This document shows, in pieces, positions 25,989-34,890 of a DNA stretch of 64,000 nucleotides. The notes beneath the pieces were generated by a model. The model worked only from the letters and a program-made list of their open reading frames with translations. It was not told where the DNA came from and ran no database searches. The translations under genes were made by a program, and so were the position numbers. Positions within the stretch are counted from its first letter, which is position 1, and each line of letters begins with the position of its first letter. Source of the DNA: Ereboglobus sp. PH5-10 (lineage in GTDB: Bacteria > Verrucomicrobiota > Verrucomicrobiia > Opitutales > Opitutaceae); assembly GCF_029504735.1 (NCBI RefSeq), contig NZ_JAQFIP010000010.1, forward strand, positions 62,001 to 126,000. The letters are read 5' to 3'.

Positions 25989-26840
25989 ATGCCCACAGAA
26001 ACCGCTCCCTCCACCAACGCCGCCGAACGCATCGCCGTTTGCTCATGGTCACTTGAACCCGCAAACCTGCGCGACCTGCTCGACAAACTCGCGCTCACCG
26101 GCGCGACCCGCGTGCAACTCGACCTCGACCCGCTGCATGTCTCACCCGACGCATGGAGCGATTGCGCCGCCATATTTGCGCAAAACAAAATCGCGCTCGT
26201 CTCCGGCATGGTGCGCTGCGTCGGCGAGGACTACTCGACGCTCGAAAGTATTCGCGTCACCGGCGGCATCGCGCCCGACGGCACATGGGCGCAAAACCTC
26301 GAAAACTTCGGCAAATGCGCCGCCATCGCCGCGCAACTCCGCATTCTGCTCATCACGCTCCACGCCGGATTTTTCCCGCACAAGGAGGACAAGGCCGGCT
26401 TCGAAAAAATGATCTCTCGCGTCGCCGCAGTCGCGGACCTTTTCGCCTCGCACGGCATCGCCCTCGGCCTTGAAACCGGCCAGGAAACCGCCGCCGAACT
26501 CGCGGAGTTTTTAACCGCGCTGAACAACAAAAACACCGGCGTGAACTTCGACCCCGCCAACATGATTCTCTACGGCAAGGGCGACCCGGTTGACGCGCTC
26601 GGCGTGCTCGCGCCGTGGCTGCGCCAAATCCACATCAAGGACGCCCGCTACGCCAAAACCGCCGGCGAATGGGGCGAGGAAGTCGCGGCGGGGGAGGGTG
26701 CCGTGGACTGGCCGCGCTTCCTCGAAAAACTCGCCTCGCTCAACTACACCGGCGACCTCGTCATTGAGCGCGAAGCCGGCGCGCAACGCGTCGCCGACAT
26801 CCGCACCGCCCGCGAGCTGCTCGCGAAATATTTAAAATAA
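25989..26840 (+). CDS. Sugar phosphate isomerase/epimerase family TIM-barrel protein
   Basis: A 283-residue cytoplasmic protein of the xylose-isomerase-like TIM-barrel (AP endonuclease 2) superfamily. Recognisable elements are ICSW-type strand IAVCSWSLEP, then LGLETGQETAAELAEFLTAL, VNFDPANMILYGKGDPVDAL and LRQIHIKDARYAKTAGEWGE, with metal ligands expected at the E, D, H and D/E positions of these strands, ending GDLVIEREAG. Members isomerise or epimerise keto sugars, and such genes sit beside Gfo/Idh/MocA and DUF1080 genes in 3-keto-sugar pathways. It lies between two Gfo/Idh genes, with repeats on both sides, so operon continuity through the repeats is likely but unproven. Confidence 0.85.
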   Translation: MPTETAPSTNAAERIAVCSWSLEPANLRDLLDKLALTGATRVQLDLDPLHVSPDAWSDCAAIFAQNKIALVSGMVRCVGEDYSTLESIRVTGGIAPDGTWAQNLENFGKCAAIAAQLRILLITLHAGFFPHKEDKAGFEKMISRVAAVADLFASHGIALGLETGQETAAELAEFLTALNNKNTGVNFDPANMILYGKGDPVDALGVLAPWLRQIHIKDARYAKTAGEWGEEVAAGEGAVDWPRFLEKLASLNYTGDLVIEREAGAQRVADIRTARELLAKYLK

Positions 26841-26844
26841 TACA

Positions 26845-26930
26845 ACCACGGGTTACGCGGATTAACACCCGTAGGGGCGTCGCTTGCGACGCCTGGATCG
26901 TCATCCGTGTTAATCTGTGAAATCCGTGGT
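26845..26930. repeat. Inverted repeat enclosing a small GGCGTCGC hairpin
   Basis: The outer arms ACCACGGGTTACGCGG... and ...AATCCGTGGT (24 nt each, a few mismatches, both including ATTAACAC or its inverse) enclose a GTAGGGGCGTCGCTTGCGAC hairpin at 26871-26894. The inner hairpin recurs at 28013-28035. The outer sequence type (ggatttcacagattaacac) is a repeat seen widely in bacteria. Confidence 0.75.
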
Positions 26931-26959
26931 CCCAAAAACACCTCTCAAAAAATATACAC

Positions 26960-27988
26960 ATGAAAAAAACAAAACACATTAACGTCGCCGTGGTTGGTCT
27001 CGGCTTCATGGGAGTCACTCATCTGCGCGCATGGCAAAAAGTCCGCAACGCGCGCATCGTCGCCGTGTGCGACGCGATTCGCCAGCCCGAGAACGGCGTG
27101 TTGCGCGGAGTCTCCGGCAACATCAAGCGCTCCGACGACATCCACCTCGGCGCCAAAGTGCGCAGCTTCCGCGAATTCGACGCACTGCTCGAAGCGCCCG
27201 GCGTTGACGTCATCGACATCTGCACGCCCACCGCGCTGCACCCCGCGCAAGTCATCGCGGCGTTGCGCGCGGGCCGTCACGTGCTCTGCGAAAAACCGCT
27301 CGCGTCCACCTCGGCGGAGACGAAAAAAATCCTTCAAGTCGCGAAAAAATCGCGCGGTTTCCTGATGCCCGCCATGTGCATGCGCTTCTGGCCCGGCTGG
27401 CGCGAACTCAAGGAGCTCATCGCCAAAAACACTCACGGACGCCTGCTGAGCGCCAGCTTCCGCCGCGTGTCGCAAATGCCCGGCTGGAACGCCGCGCAAA
27501 CCTATTCCACCGCGGCGGCGGGCGGCGCGCTTTACGACCTGCACATACACGACACTGATTTTGTCCACTACCTCTTCGGACGCCCCGCCTCGGTTTTTTC
27601 GAGTGGCGTCACCGGCCCCAACGGCGCGATCAACCACATCGTCACCCAATACCAATATCCCAAGGGCCCGGCGGTATCCGCCACCGGCACCTGGTTGCAC
27701 CAAGGCGCCTTCAACATGGGCTTCACGCTCAACTTCGAGCGCGCGACGCTCACCTGCGACCTGACAAACGGCGGCGCGTGGCATATTGACGCCATCGGCA
27801 AAAAAACGCGCGTCATCAAGCCGCGCGGCACCGACGGCTACGACGCGGAAATTCGTTACTTCGCGGACTGCCTCGCGCGCGGCGCAGCCCCGGAAGCGGT
27901 CACTGTCGCCGACGCCGTCGCCACGCTCCAAACCTGCGAAGCCGAGGAACGCTCCGTCCGCCAATCCCGCTGCGTAAAACTCGCCTGA
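26960..27988 (+). CDS. Gfo/Idh/MocA oxidoreductase (cytoplasmic)
   Basis: A 342-residue dehydrogenase without a signal peptide. It has the Rossmann start INVAVVGLGFMGVTHLRAWQ, DVIDICTPTALHPAQVI, and the catalytic E-K-P motif in VLCEKPLASTSAETKK. The later segment GGALYDLHIHDTDFVHYLFG carries the D-x-x-x-H-D pattern typical of the family's substrate end. It would oxidise or reduce a sugar with NAD(P), complementing the exported paralogue at 24459-25832. A short repeat hairpin with a T-run follows its stop at 28016-28040 and probably ends the operon. Confidence 0.9.
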   Translation: MKKTKHINVAVVGLGFMGVTHLRAWQKVRNARIVAVCDAIRQPENGVLRGVSGNIKRSDDIHLGAKVRSFREFDALLEAPGVDVIDICTPTALHPAQVIAALRAGRHVLCEKPLASTSAETKKILQVAKKSRGFLMPAMCMRFWPGWRELKELIAKNTHGRLLSASFRRVSQMPGWNAAQTYSTAAAGGALYDLHIHDTDFVHYLFGRPASVFSSGVTGPNGAINHIVTQYQYPKGPAVSATGTWLHQGAFNMGFTLNFERATLTCDLTNGGAWHIDAIGKKTRVIKPRGTDGYDAEIRYFADCLARGAAPEAVTVADAVATLQTCEAEERSVRQSRCVKLA

Positions 27989-28015
27989 TTTCAGGCTCGC
28001 GGATTTCACCCGTAG

Positions 28016-28040
28016 GGGCGTCGCTTGCGACGCCCTTTTT
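28016..28040 (+). terminator. Repeat-derived terminator after the sugar operon
   Basis: A 9-bp perfect stem GGGCGTCGC/GCGACGCCC with a TT loop is followed by TTTTT. The hairpin is the same repeat as at 26871-26894, here placed so that it can terminate transcription 28 bp after the stop of the upstream gene. Confidence 0.75.
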
Positions 28041-28394
28041 GTTTATAAGGAGCGGCTTCGTCTCGCTGCCGAACGAGGCGCGCATCGGTTTTTGCATGCA
28101 TCCGCTCGCTGTTTCCGCGCGGGAAAACCCGTGTCCGGAGCGTTTATAAAAAGAATCCCATAACCGGCGCGACTGTTGACGCGACTCCATGTCCGAGAAT
28201 CACACTCGCGCAAGTCAAGGCAGCCCCTGCCATTCGGAAAACAATCTTATGGTGACGGCCTTGCCGTGGCGGGATTCATTGGCGCGGGCCGATTGTCTTG
28301 CGCGGTGTGAAATGGCGCGTTGCGCGGCGGGGATCGTAAAATTTTTTTAAAACATTATTTGCCAACCACACCAAGGCATTTCACATGTTTGGAG
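28041..28394. other. Intergenic stretch, no gene seen
   Basis: About 350 bp with no credible coding frame on either strand. Two GTTTATAA motifs (28040 and 28142) lie about 100 bp apart, but no repeat or RNA fold was recognised. The ald promoter should be near its end. Confidence 0.4.
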
Positions 28395-29483
28395 ATGATC
28401 ATCGGCATCCCCAAGGAAATCAAAAATGGAGAAACTCGCGTATCAGTAACGCCCTCGCTTGTCGCGCGGTGTGTCAGTCTCGGAGCCACCGTGCTCGTGC
28501 AAAAAGGCGCGGGACTGCCCGCCGGGTTTGCCGATGCCGAATATGCCGCAGCCGGCGCGGAGATCGAATCGAAGGCGCGCACGATTTGGAAAAACGCCGA
28601 ACTGATCGTGAAGGTGAAGGAACCGCTCGAAGCCGAATACGGGCTGCTGCAAAACGGCCAGACGCTTTTCACTTACCTGCACCTCGCCGCCGTGCCCGAG
28701 CTCGCGAAGGTTTTGCTCAAGAAAAACGTGCTCGGCATCGCCTACGAAACCATCGAGGCGCGCGACGGCTCGCTGCCGTTGCTCAAGCCAATGTCGCAAA
28801 TCGCGGGACGCCTTTCGCTCCAGATCGGAGCTTATTTTCTGCAAAGCCAGAACGGCGGCTCGGGTGTGCTGCTCGGCGGCGTGCCCGGCGTGAAATCGGG
28901 CGCGGTGGCGATTGTCGGCGCGGGCAACTCCGGCGCGCACGCGTGCCGCATCGCCGCGGGCATGGGTGCGCGCGTCACGATTCTCGACCTCGACACGCGC
29001 AAGCTCGACATGATCGACGACTTGTATCGCGGAGCCGTCACCACGCTCGCGGCGAATCCCGCCAATATCGAGGCCGCCGTGGCCAACGCGGACCTCGTCG
29101 TCGGCGCGGTGCTGATTCCGGGGGCGAAAGCCCCGGTTGTCGTCACCCGTCAAATGGTGCGGCAGATGCGTCCCGGCAGCGTGCTTGTTGACATCGCGGT
29201 CGATCAGGGCGGCTGCATGGAAACGATCCGTCCGACATCGCACGAATCGCCCACCTACAAGCGCGACGGAGTCGTGCACTATGCGGTGCCGAACATGCCG
29301 GCGATGGTCGGGCGCACTTCGACAATTGCGCTCACGCAGGCGACGGAGCCGTTCCTCGTGCGCTTTATCGAAAAAGGCGTGAAGTCCGCGATCGAGGAAA
29401 CGCAAGGCCTCGCCAAGGGCGTCAACACGCGCGACGGCAAAATCGTGAACACGGCCGTGGCGAAGGCGCTTGGATACGCCTGA
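28395..29483 (+). CDS. ald: Alanine dehydrogenase
   Basis: A 362-residue enzyme interconverting L-alanine and pyruvate plus ammonia with NAD. The N-terminus [20 protein letters not shown] is diagnostic. The substrate-binding lysine and catalytic histidine appear as K75 in VKVKEPL and H96 in TYLHLAA. The nucleotide fold is [20 protein letters not shown] followed by [14 protein letters not shown] replaces the more common GAGVVG. The later [10 protein letters not shown] and [16 protein letters not shown] segments are conserved. The ATG at 28395 is preceded immediately by GGAG; an upstream in-frame start would add 25 unrelated residues. It stands alone between the sugar operon and the sulfatase and probably handles ammonia/alanine balance. 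Confidence 0.93.
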   Translation: MIIGIPKEIKNGETRVSVTPSLVARCVSLGATVLVQKGAGLPAGFADAEYAAAGAEIESKARTIWKNAELIVKVKEPLEAEYGLLQNGQTLFTYLHLAAVPELAKVLLKKNVLGIAYETIEARDGSLPLLKPMSQIAGRLSLQIGAYFLQSQNGGSGVLLGGVPGVKSGAVAIVGAGNSGAHACRIAAGMGARVTILDLDTRKLDMIDDLYRGAVTTLAANPANIEAAVANADLVVGAVLIPGAKAPVVVTRQMVRQMRPGSVLVDIAVDQGGCMETIRPTSHESPTYKRDGVVHYAVPNMPAMVGRTSTIALTQATEPFLVRFIEKGVKSAIEETQGLAKGVNTRDGKIVNTAVAKALGYA

Positions 29484-29678
29484 TAAACCAGTTCGGTTTT
29501 CCAACCGTATCCCTGTCCCGCAAATCCTGCTCATCCCGCCCGCAATTCCATTCAAAGATGGTTTGGGTGGCATGAGTGTCCTGTCCGTGGGAACGGATGT
29601 AACGTTACGCGAGTTTTGCTTTGCCGTTTTATTGCGCGTGTTCACAGGATTTCCTGAAAGGCTTGAACGTTCCCCGAC

Positions 29679-31148
29679 ATGAAAAAAAACGACATATTGA
29701 AGGCCGGCGTCATCGCCCTTGCGGCTCCCTTGTTTGCGCAGGCCGATGCGACGGTGAAAAACATTGTTGTGATTCTGGCCGACGATCTCGGCGTCATGGA
29801 TCTCGGTTGTTATAACAAGGGCACTTTTTATGAGACTCCAAATTTGGACAGGCTTGCCGCGCAGGGCGTTCGCTTCACCAATGGTTATGCATCCTGCCCC
29901 GTGTGCAGTCCCTCGCGGTTCGGTCTGATGACCGGGCGCTATGCCACGCGCGCCGACGCCACCGACTGGTTTGGCGCAAAGCGCGGCGGCAGATTTCAAC
30001 CGGCGCAAATGATTCATCACATGCCGCTGGAGGAGGTCACCCTGGCCGGGCGTTTGCGCGAAACGGGCTACCAGACGTTTTTTGTCGGCAAATGGCATTT
30101 GGGGGAGGACGAAAAATACTGGCCCGAGCACCGGGGGTTCGACACCAATGTCGCGGGTTGGATGCGGGGAAGTCCCGGGAGTTATTTTTCCCCTTACAAA
30201 AATCCGCGCCTGCCCGACGGTCCCGCTGGAGAATTTCTTACGGACAGGCTTGCGAGCGAAAGCATCGCGCTTTTGCGGAGCAGGGACAAGACGCGTCCTT
30301 TTTTGTTGTATCATAGTTTTTACCAAGTGCACACGCCGTTGAGGGCTCCGTCCGAGTTGATTGAAAAATACAAGGCAAAGGCGGAAAAACTCGGTCTTGA
30401 TCGCGGGGAAGATTTTGGTGAGGAGGAGCAATCCTGGCAGCGCGCCCAGCCGCGTCGCGTGCGCATTCGGCAAAACCATGCCGTCTATGCGGCCATGGTG
30501 GAGAGCATGGACACCGCGGTTGGGCGGATTCTGGACGAGCTCGGCAAACAGGGCCTTCTGGAAAACACCCTTGTTATTTTCACATCCGACAACGGCGGGT
30601 TGAGCACCAGTGAAGGCCATCCCACATGCAATTTGCCTTATCGCGGAGGCAAGGGCTGGATGTATGAAGGCGGGTTGCGCGTGCCGTATATTGCGAGACT
30701 TCCCGGAGCGGCGCGCGACGGGCGCGTATGCGACACGCCGGTGTGCGGCATCGATTTGCTGCCAACCACGCTTGCGTTTGCCGGCGTGGCGTTGCCGGTG
30801 AATCGCGAAATCGACGGTGTTAACTTGATGCCCCTGTTGGAAAAAAATGAAGCGCCGGAGCGGGATGCGCTTTACTGGCATTATCCCCACTACGGCAATC
30901 AAGGCGGGTTTCCCTCCTCGGCCATTCGCATGGGCGATTGGAAACTGATAGAGCGGTTGGAGGACGGACGAGTGCACTTGTATAATTTGCGCGCGGACAT
31001 TGGCGAAAAACGTGATCTGGCCGCGCGGGAACCCGAGCGTGTCGCCAAAATGCGTGCGAAACTTCATGCTTGGTATAAACAAACCGGGGCGCGTTTCTTG
31101 GAGCCAAAGCCCGGCGGTCCGGTTCCTTGGCGGCCTGATGATAAATGA
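29679..31148 (+). CDS. Secreted arylsulfatase-type sulfatase
   Basis: A 489-residue sulfatase with a signal-like N-terminus (hydrophobic to about residue 21, FAQA). The active-site motif is CSPSR at residues 76-80 (CPVCSPSRFGLMTGRYATR); C76 would be converted to formylglycine. The metal-binding LADDLG at the N-terminus, GKWHLG, and the later FTSDNGG are all present. Sulfatases of this class remove sulfate esters from polysaccharides such as host glycans or algal glycans. A formylglycine-generating enzyme or anaerobic maturase is required and is not in the window. The next gene is a GH106 glycosidase 173 bp away, suggesting joint action on a sulfated rhamnose-containing glycan, which is inference. 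Confidence 0.92.
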   Translation: MKKNDILKAGVIALAAPLFAQADATVKNIVVILADDLGVMDLGCYNKGTFYETPNLDRLAAQGVRFTNGYASCPVCSPSRFGLMTGRYATRADATDWFGAKRGGRFQPAQMIHHMPLEEVTLAGRLRETGYQTFFVGKWHLGEDEKYWPEHRGFDTNVAGWMRGSPGSYFSPYKNPRLPDGPAGEFLTDRLASESIALLRSRDKTRPFLLYHSFYQVHTPLRAPSELIEKYKAKAEKLGLDRGEDFGEEEQSWQRAQPRRVRIRQNHAVYAAMVESMDTAVGRILDELGKQGLLENTLVIFTSDNGGLSTSEGHPTCNLPYRGGKGWMYEGGLRVPYIARLPGAARDGRVCDTPVCGIDLLPTTLAFAGVALPVNREIDGVNLMPLLEKNEAPERDALYWHYPHYGNQGGFPSSAIRMGDWKLIERLEDGRVHLYNLRADIGEKRDLAAREPERVAKMRAKLHAWYKQTGARFLEPKPGGPVPWRPDDK

Positions 31149-31321
31149 TAATAAACATCAGGTGACATTTCCGCACTGTTGAAAAGCAGCGGTAACACGA
31201 AACCAAATGATATGTCGGCGATACCGGGCATTGGTCGCGATATTCCCTTCGCGCACATTTCGAAATATCGCCACTATACAGCTCGCTTGGCATTGGTGGA
31301 TTTTTTGCAATGATTCAGGCC

Positions 31322-33991
31322 ATGCGTATTCGAATTACCCTTTTCATCATCGCTTTGGTTGCGCTCGTTTCCGGCGAGTTTGGCTTGCAATCCGCAGTCA
31401 ACGCCCAGGTTGCCTGGCCCGAAGTCACTCGCGAGGCGAAGCCTTGGACGCGTTGGTGGTGGCTTGGCAATGCGGTTGACGAGCAAAACCTCTCGCGAGA
31501 ACTCAAGCTCTTCGCCGAGGCGGGACTCGGGGGTGTGGAGATCACGCCGATTTACGGCGCGAAGGGCTATGAGGAGCGTTTCATTCCGTTTCTCTCGGAG
31601 CGTTACATCGAGGTGCTCGGCCACACAATCAACGAGGCAAACAAACTCGGACTTTCGGTTGACATGGCCACGGGCACGGGCTGGCCGTTCGGCGGTTCGC
31701 AGGTGCGCGACGAGGACGCCGAACTTAAAATCGCGTTTGATGCCGAGCGGAAGTTTGCGCCCGTTCCCACAAATTTTCGCGTGAAGCGCGCCGCGCCGGG
31801 AGGCGAGGGCTTGGTGCTCAACCCTTACTCGGCCGATGCGCTCGCGCGCTATCTCGCGCCGATTTCGGACGCGCTGGCGAAGCTGCCCGAGGGCGCGCGC
31901 GTGCACGGGCAGCTTCATGATTCATTTCAATACAAGGCAAACTGGGCGAATGAGCTTCCTGCGGCGTTTGAAAAAATGCACGGCTACAAACTTGCCGATC
32001 ATTCCGCGCTTCTCTCCACGCGCGGCGCCGACATTTCCGCGCTTTCGCCCGGGGACGCCGACAAGCTCGCGCGCATTAAATCCGATTACCGCGAAACGCT
32101 TGCCTCGTTGCACATGGACTTCGTTCGCGAGTGGGTGAAGTGGACGCATGGCGTCGGCGGAATCGCGCGCGAGCAGGCCCACGGCGCGCCGGCCAACCTG
32201 ATCGACCTTTACGCGCTCGCCGATATTCCCGAAACGGAAATCTACGGTTCGTCGGTGTTTCCCATCCCCTATTATCGCAATTCCGACGCGACCGGACGCC
32301 GTGAGTCGCCGCACCCGCTTGTCAACCGCTTCGCGTCATCCGCGGCGCACCTTGCCGGGAAGAATCTCGTCTCCGCGGAAACCTTCACCTGGACTCGAGA
32401 GCATTTTCACGGGTCGCCCGCGGCGCTGAAACCCGAGCTCGATCAGCTTTTTCTCACAGGCGTGAACCATGTTTTTTATCACGGCTCGGCTTACAGCCCC
32501 GTGGACGTGCCGTGGCCGGGCTGGCTCTTCTACGCCTCGACGCAATACAATCCGCGCAATCCGCTCTGGCCCGCGTTCACCGCGTTCAACACTTACATCA
32601 CCCGCGTGCAATCCTTCCTGCAAATGGGGCGGCATGATAACGACATGCTCATCTACTGGCCCGTTCACGACCTCTGGCACCGCGCCGCCGGCTGGAATCG
32701 CAACTTCGGCGTGCACGGCAGGGGCTGGATGCTCGATTCGCCGACCGAGGAAATCGCGCGCGTCCTCGTTGCGCAGGGGCGCCAGTTCGATTTTGTATCC
32801 GACGATCAACTACAAAAAGCGGTGGCCGACAAAACACGCCGCGCCTTGGTCACCGAAAGCGGGGCGACCTACAAGCAACTTGTCGTTCCGCCGGTCACGC
32901 ACATGCCCGTGGAAACCTTTGCCGCCATCATACGGCTCGTCGAAGCCGGCGCGCAGGTGACCTTCATGAAGGACATCCCTCGCGATGTTCCCGGTTTTGC
33001 CCGCGTTGAGGAGCGTCGCGCCAGGCTTCGCCAGATGCAATTTGGGTTTCCCGCCTCGTTCAATCCCCGCGCGCCGCTCACCCCCGTGCGCACCATGCGC
33101 GGCACCTTTCACGTCATGTCAATGGAGGCGCTCGAGAAAATGCCCGCGCCGTTTGCAAACCAGGGACTCGGCATGGTGCGTCGCAAATATGACGAAGGCG
33201 AAATCTACTTCCTCACCAACCTCACAGGAAAAGCGTTTGACGGCATGGTCACGCTGAAGCTCGGACGGCTTCCCTCGCCAGCCGAGGCCGAAAATGAAGT
33301 CGCCACAATTCACGATCCGCGCACGGGCACCATCGGCATGGCCGATCTTCATCGTGTTTCCGGAAAAATTCCGCGCACGGAAATACGCCTTCAGCTCGCG
33401 CCCGGCGAAAGCCTCGTCGTCAAGGTTGCCCGCGACGGCGCGCGCACCCGCCTCTGGAAATACGCCAAGCCCGCGGGAATTCCCGTGACGATTTCTGACG
33501 ATCGCGAATGGCGCGTCACGTTCACGGAGGGAGCGCCCGCGATTCCGCCTGCCCATGTCACTCGCGAACTCAAGTCGTGGACGGAGCAGGGCGGGGAGGC
33601 CGGGCGCTACGCGGGCACGGCGCGCTACGAAACGACATTCACGCTGCCCGGGGGCGCGAAATATGACGACTGGCGGCTCGACCTCGGTGATGTGCGCGAG
33701 GTGGCGCGCGTTTTTGTCAACGGCAATGAAGTCGATTATCTTTGGTGCCTGCCGTTTCGCACACGCGTGGGCAAACATTTGAAGCCCGGTGAAAACACGC
33801 TCGCAATCGAGGTCACAAATCTCGCGGCAAACCGCATCCGCGACATGGATGTGCGCGGCGAACAATGGAAAAATTTCCATGAAATCAATTTTGTGAACGT
33901 CCACTACAAGCCGCTCGACGCCTCGAAGTGGCCGCTGCAACCCTCCGGCCTTCTCGGCCCCGTGACGCTCACTCCTTTGAAATTGGAGTGA
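31322..33991 (+). CDS. GH106-type alpha-L-rhamnosidase-like glycosidase
   Basis: About 889 residues with a signal peptide (IRITLFIIALVALVSGEFGL, cleavage near VNAQ). The mature N-terminus has WTRWWWLGNAVDEQNLSREL and GLGGVEITPIYGAKGYEERF, then VDMATGTGWPFGG, a block typical of the GH106 (beta/alpha)8 catalytic domain. The C-terminus is a beta-sandwich with RVFVNGNEVDYLWCLPFRTR, ending in PSGLLGPVTLTPLKLE, the usual end of these proteins. GH106 enzymes remove alpha-L-rhamnose from rhamnogalacturonans or from glycosides in the periplasm. The ATG at 31322 gives the best signal peptide; one at 31310 adds four residues. It follows a sulfatase on the same strand. Confidence 0.85.
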   Translation: MRIRITLFIIALVALVSGEFGLQSAVNAQVAWPEVTREAKPWTRWWWLGNAVDEQNLSRELKLFAEAGLGGVEITPIYGAKGYEERFIPFLSERYIEVLGHTINEANKLGLSVDMATGTGWPFGGSQVRDEDAELKIAFDAERKFAPVPTNFRVKRAAPGGEGLVLNPYSADALARYLAPISDALAKLPEGARVHGQLHDSFQYKANWANELPAAFEKMHGYKLADHSALLSTRGADISALSPGDADKLARIKSDYRETLASLHMDFVREWVKWTHGVGGIAREQAHGAPANLIDLYALADIPETEIYGSSVFPIPYYRNSDATGRRESPHPLVNRFASSAAHLAGKNLVSAETFTWTREHFHGSPAALKPELDQLFLTGVNHVFYHGSAYSPVDVPWPGWLFYASTQYNPRNPLWPAFTAFNTYITRVQSFLQMGRHDNDMLIYWPVHDLWHRAAGWNRNFGVHGRGWMLDSPTEEIARVLVAQGRQFDFVSDDQLQKAVADKTRRALVTESGATYKQLVVPPVTHMPVETFAAIIRLVEAGAQVTFMKDIPRDVPGFARVEERRARLRQMQFGFPASFNPRAPLTPVRTMRGTFHVMSMEALEKMPAPFANQGLGMVRRKYDEGEIYFLTNLTGKAFDGMVTLKLGRLPSPAEAENEVATIHDPRTGTIGMADLHRVSGKIPRTEIRLQLAPGESLVVKVARDGARTRLWKYAKPAGIPVTISDDREWRVTFTEGAPAIPPAHVTRELKSWTEQGGEAGRYAGTARYETTFTLPGGAKYDDWRLDLGDVREVARVFVNGNEVDYLWCLPFRTRVGKHLKPGENTLAIEVTNLAANRIRDMDVRGEQWKNFHEINFVNVHYKPLDASKWPLQPSGLLGPVTLTPLKLE

Positions 33992-34146
33992 TGCGGCGAC
34001 GCCGCGCGTCATGCCGCGTTTCAAGGCACGGGAGCGGACGGGGAGAGTTCCAATGCGCCGAACAAGGCCGCGCCGCCCGTTTGCTGAATTGGATAACAAG
34101 TGCGGGCGGCTCGCGCTTCGGGCGCACGGGGCAGGGGAGTCGCGGC

Positions 34147-34587
34147 TTATCTTGCGCGCGGAACGATTACCACAGGGCAGGCTGCCTTGCGCAGGACGGT
34201 TTGCGTGGTGCTGCCGATGAGCAGGTCGTAGAAGGCAGTGTGGCCGTGCGAGCCCATCACAATATAATCGGCATTATGTGTCTGGGCTTCCGCGAGGATC
34301 CCGGTTTGGGCGGGCCCGCTGATTTGCACGGTTTGCACGTGTTGCAGGCCGCGGGATCTTAGCTCCTCGCTGATTTCGGCGAGGCGGCGCGTGGCGTGTT
34401 TTTCGCTGGAGGCGATGGTTTCCTGGAAGTTTTCCATCGTCAGGCCATAGTCGCTCGTGATGATCAGTGGTTGCACGACATGGAGCAAAACAATGCGCGC
34501 GTTCATGGTGGAGGCGAGGGTGGTCGCCGCTTCGATAACCCCTTTTGTGGCTTTCGAGAAGTCGATTGGAACGAGTATCGTTTTCAT
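34147..34587 (-). CDS. Universal stress protein UspA family
   Basis: A 146-residue single-domain UspA protein. It starts MKTILVPIDFSKATKGVIEA and ends with the ATP-binding loop MGSHGHTAFYDLLIGSTTQT followed by PVVIVPRAR, so the G-x2-G-x8/9-G-S/T pattern is intact and ATP binding is expected. Uncertain physiological role, usually stress or energy status. The chosen ATG at 34587 begins the conserved strand; the longer frame to 34665 adds 26 unrelated residues. It faces the GH106 gene (convergent) and is divergent from the first paralogue of the tandem pair, with about 300 bp of non-coding sequence between. Confidence 0.93.
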   Translation of the reverse strand: MKTILVPIDFSKATKGVIEAATTLASTMNARIVLLHVVQPLIITSDYGLTMENFQETIASSEKHATRRLAEISEELRSRGLQHVQTVQISGPAQTGILAEAQTHNADYIVMGSHGHTAFYDLLIGSTTQTVLRKAACPVVIVPRAR

Positions 34588-34890
34588 GGCGATTTCAGGA
34601 TACGCGGAATTTGTGTTTTGGCCATGACGAAATAGTGTTTGCGGAGCAAAAAAATGAAAAAACACGGCTGTTTTGGGCGCGCGTTTTGTTGCGCGTTATT
34701 CGGCGTTCACTTTCTGCCTGCGCAACGGTTTGCGCCCTTGGCGCGGGGCGCGTGTGTGTTGGCTCTGCATCATGCGGCGTCTTCATGGCGCGGCAGGGGC
34801 GTGCTTGTCGTCCAAATATTTTGAGGCCAGTAAAATGACATGGACATTGTCCGTGTTTTTGAGCAAAACGCAGACCTGTTCCTCAATGAT
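34588..34890. other. Intergenic stretch between divergent genes
   Basis: About 300 bp. A 56-codon frame at 34654-34824 begins with ATG after a GGAG-like box, but has no recognisable homology and an unusual composition. The interval should carry the promoters for the UspA gene and the gene at 34891. Confidence 0.4.

Noticed and set aside
34654-34824. 56-codon frame starting with ATG after a GGAG-like box
   Set aside because: No recognisable domain, odd composition, and it sits in the divergent promoter region; kept only as a possibility.
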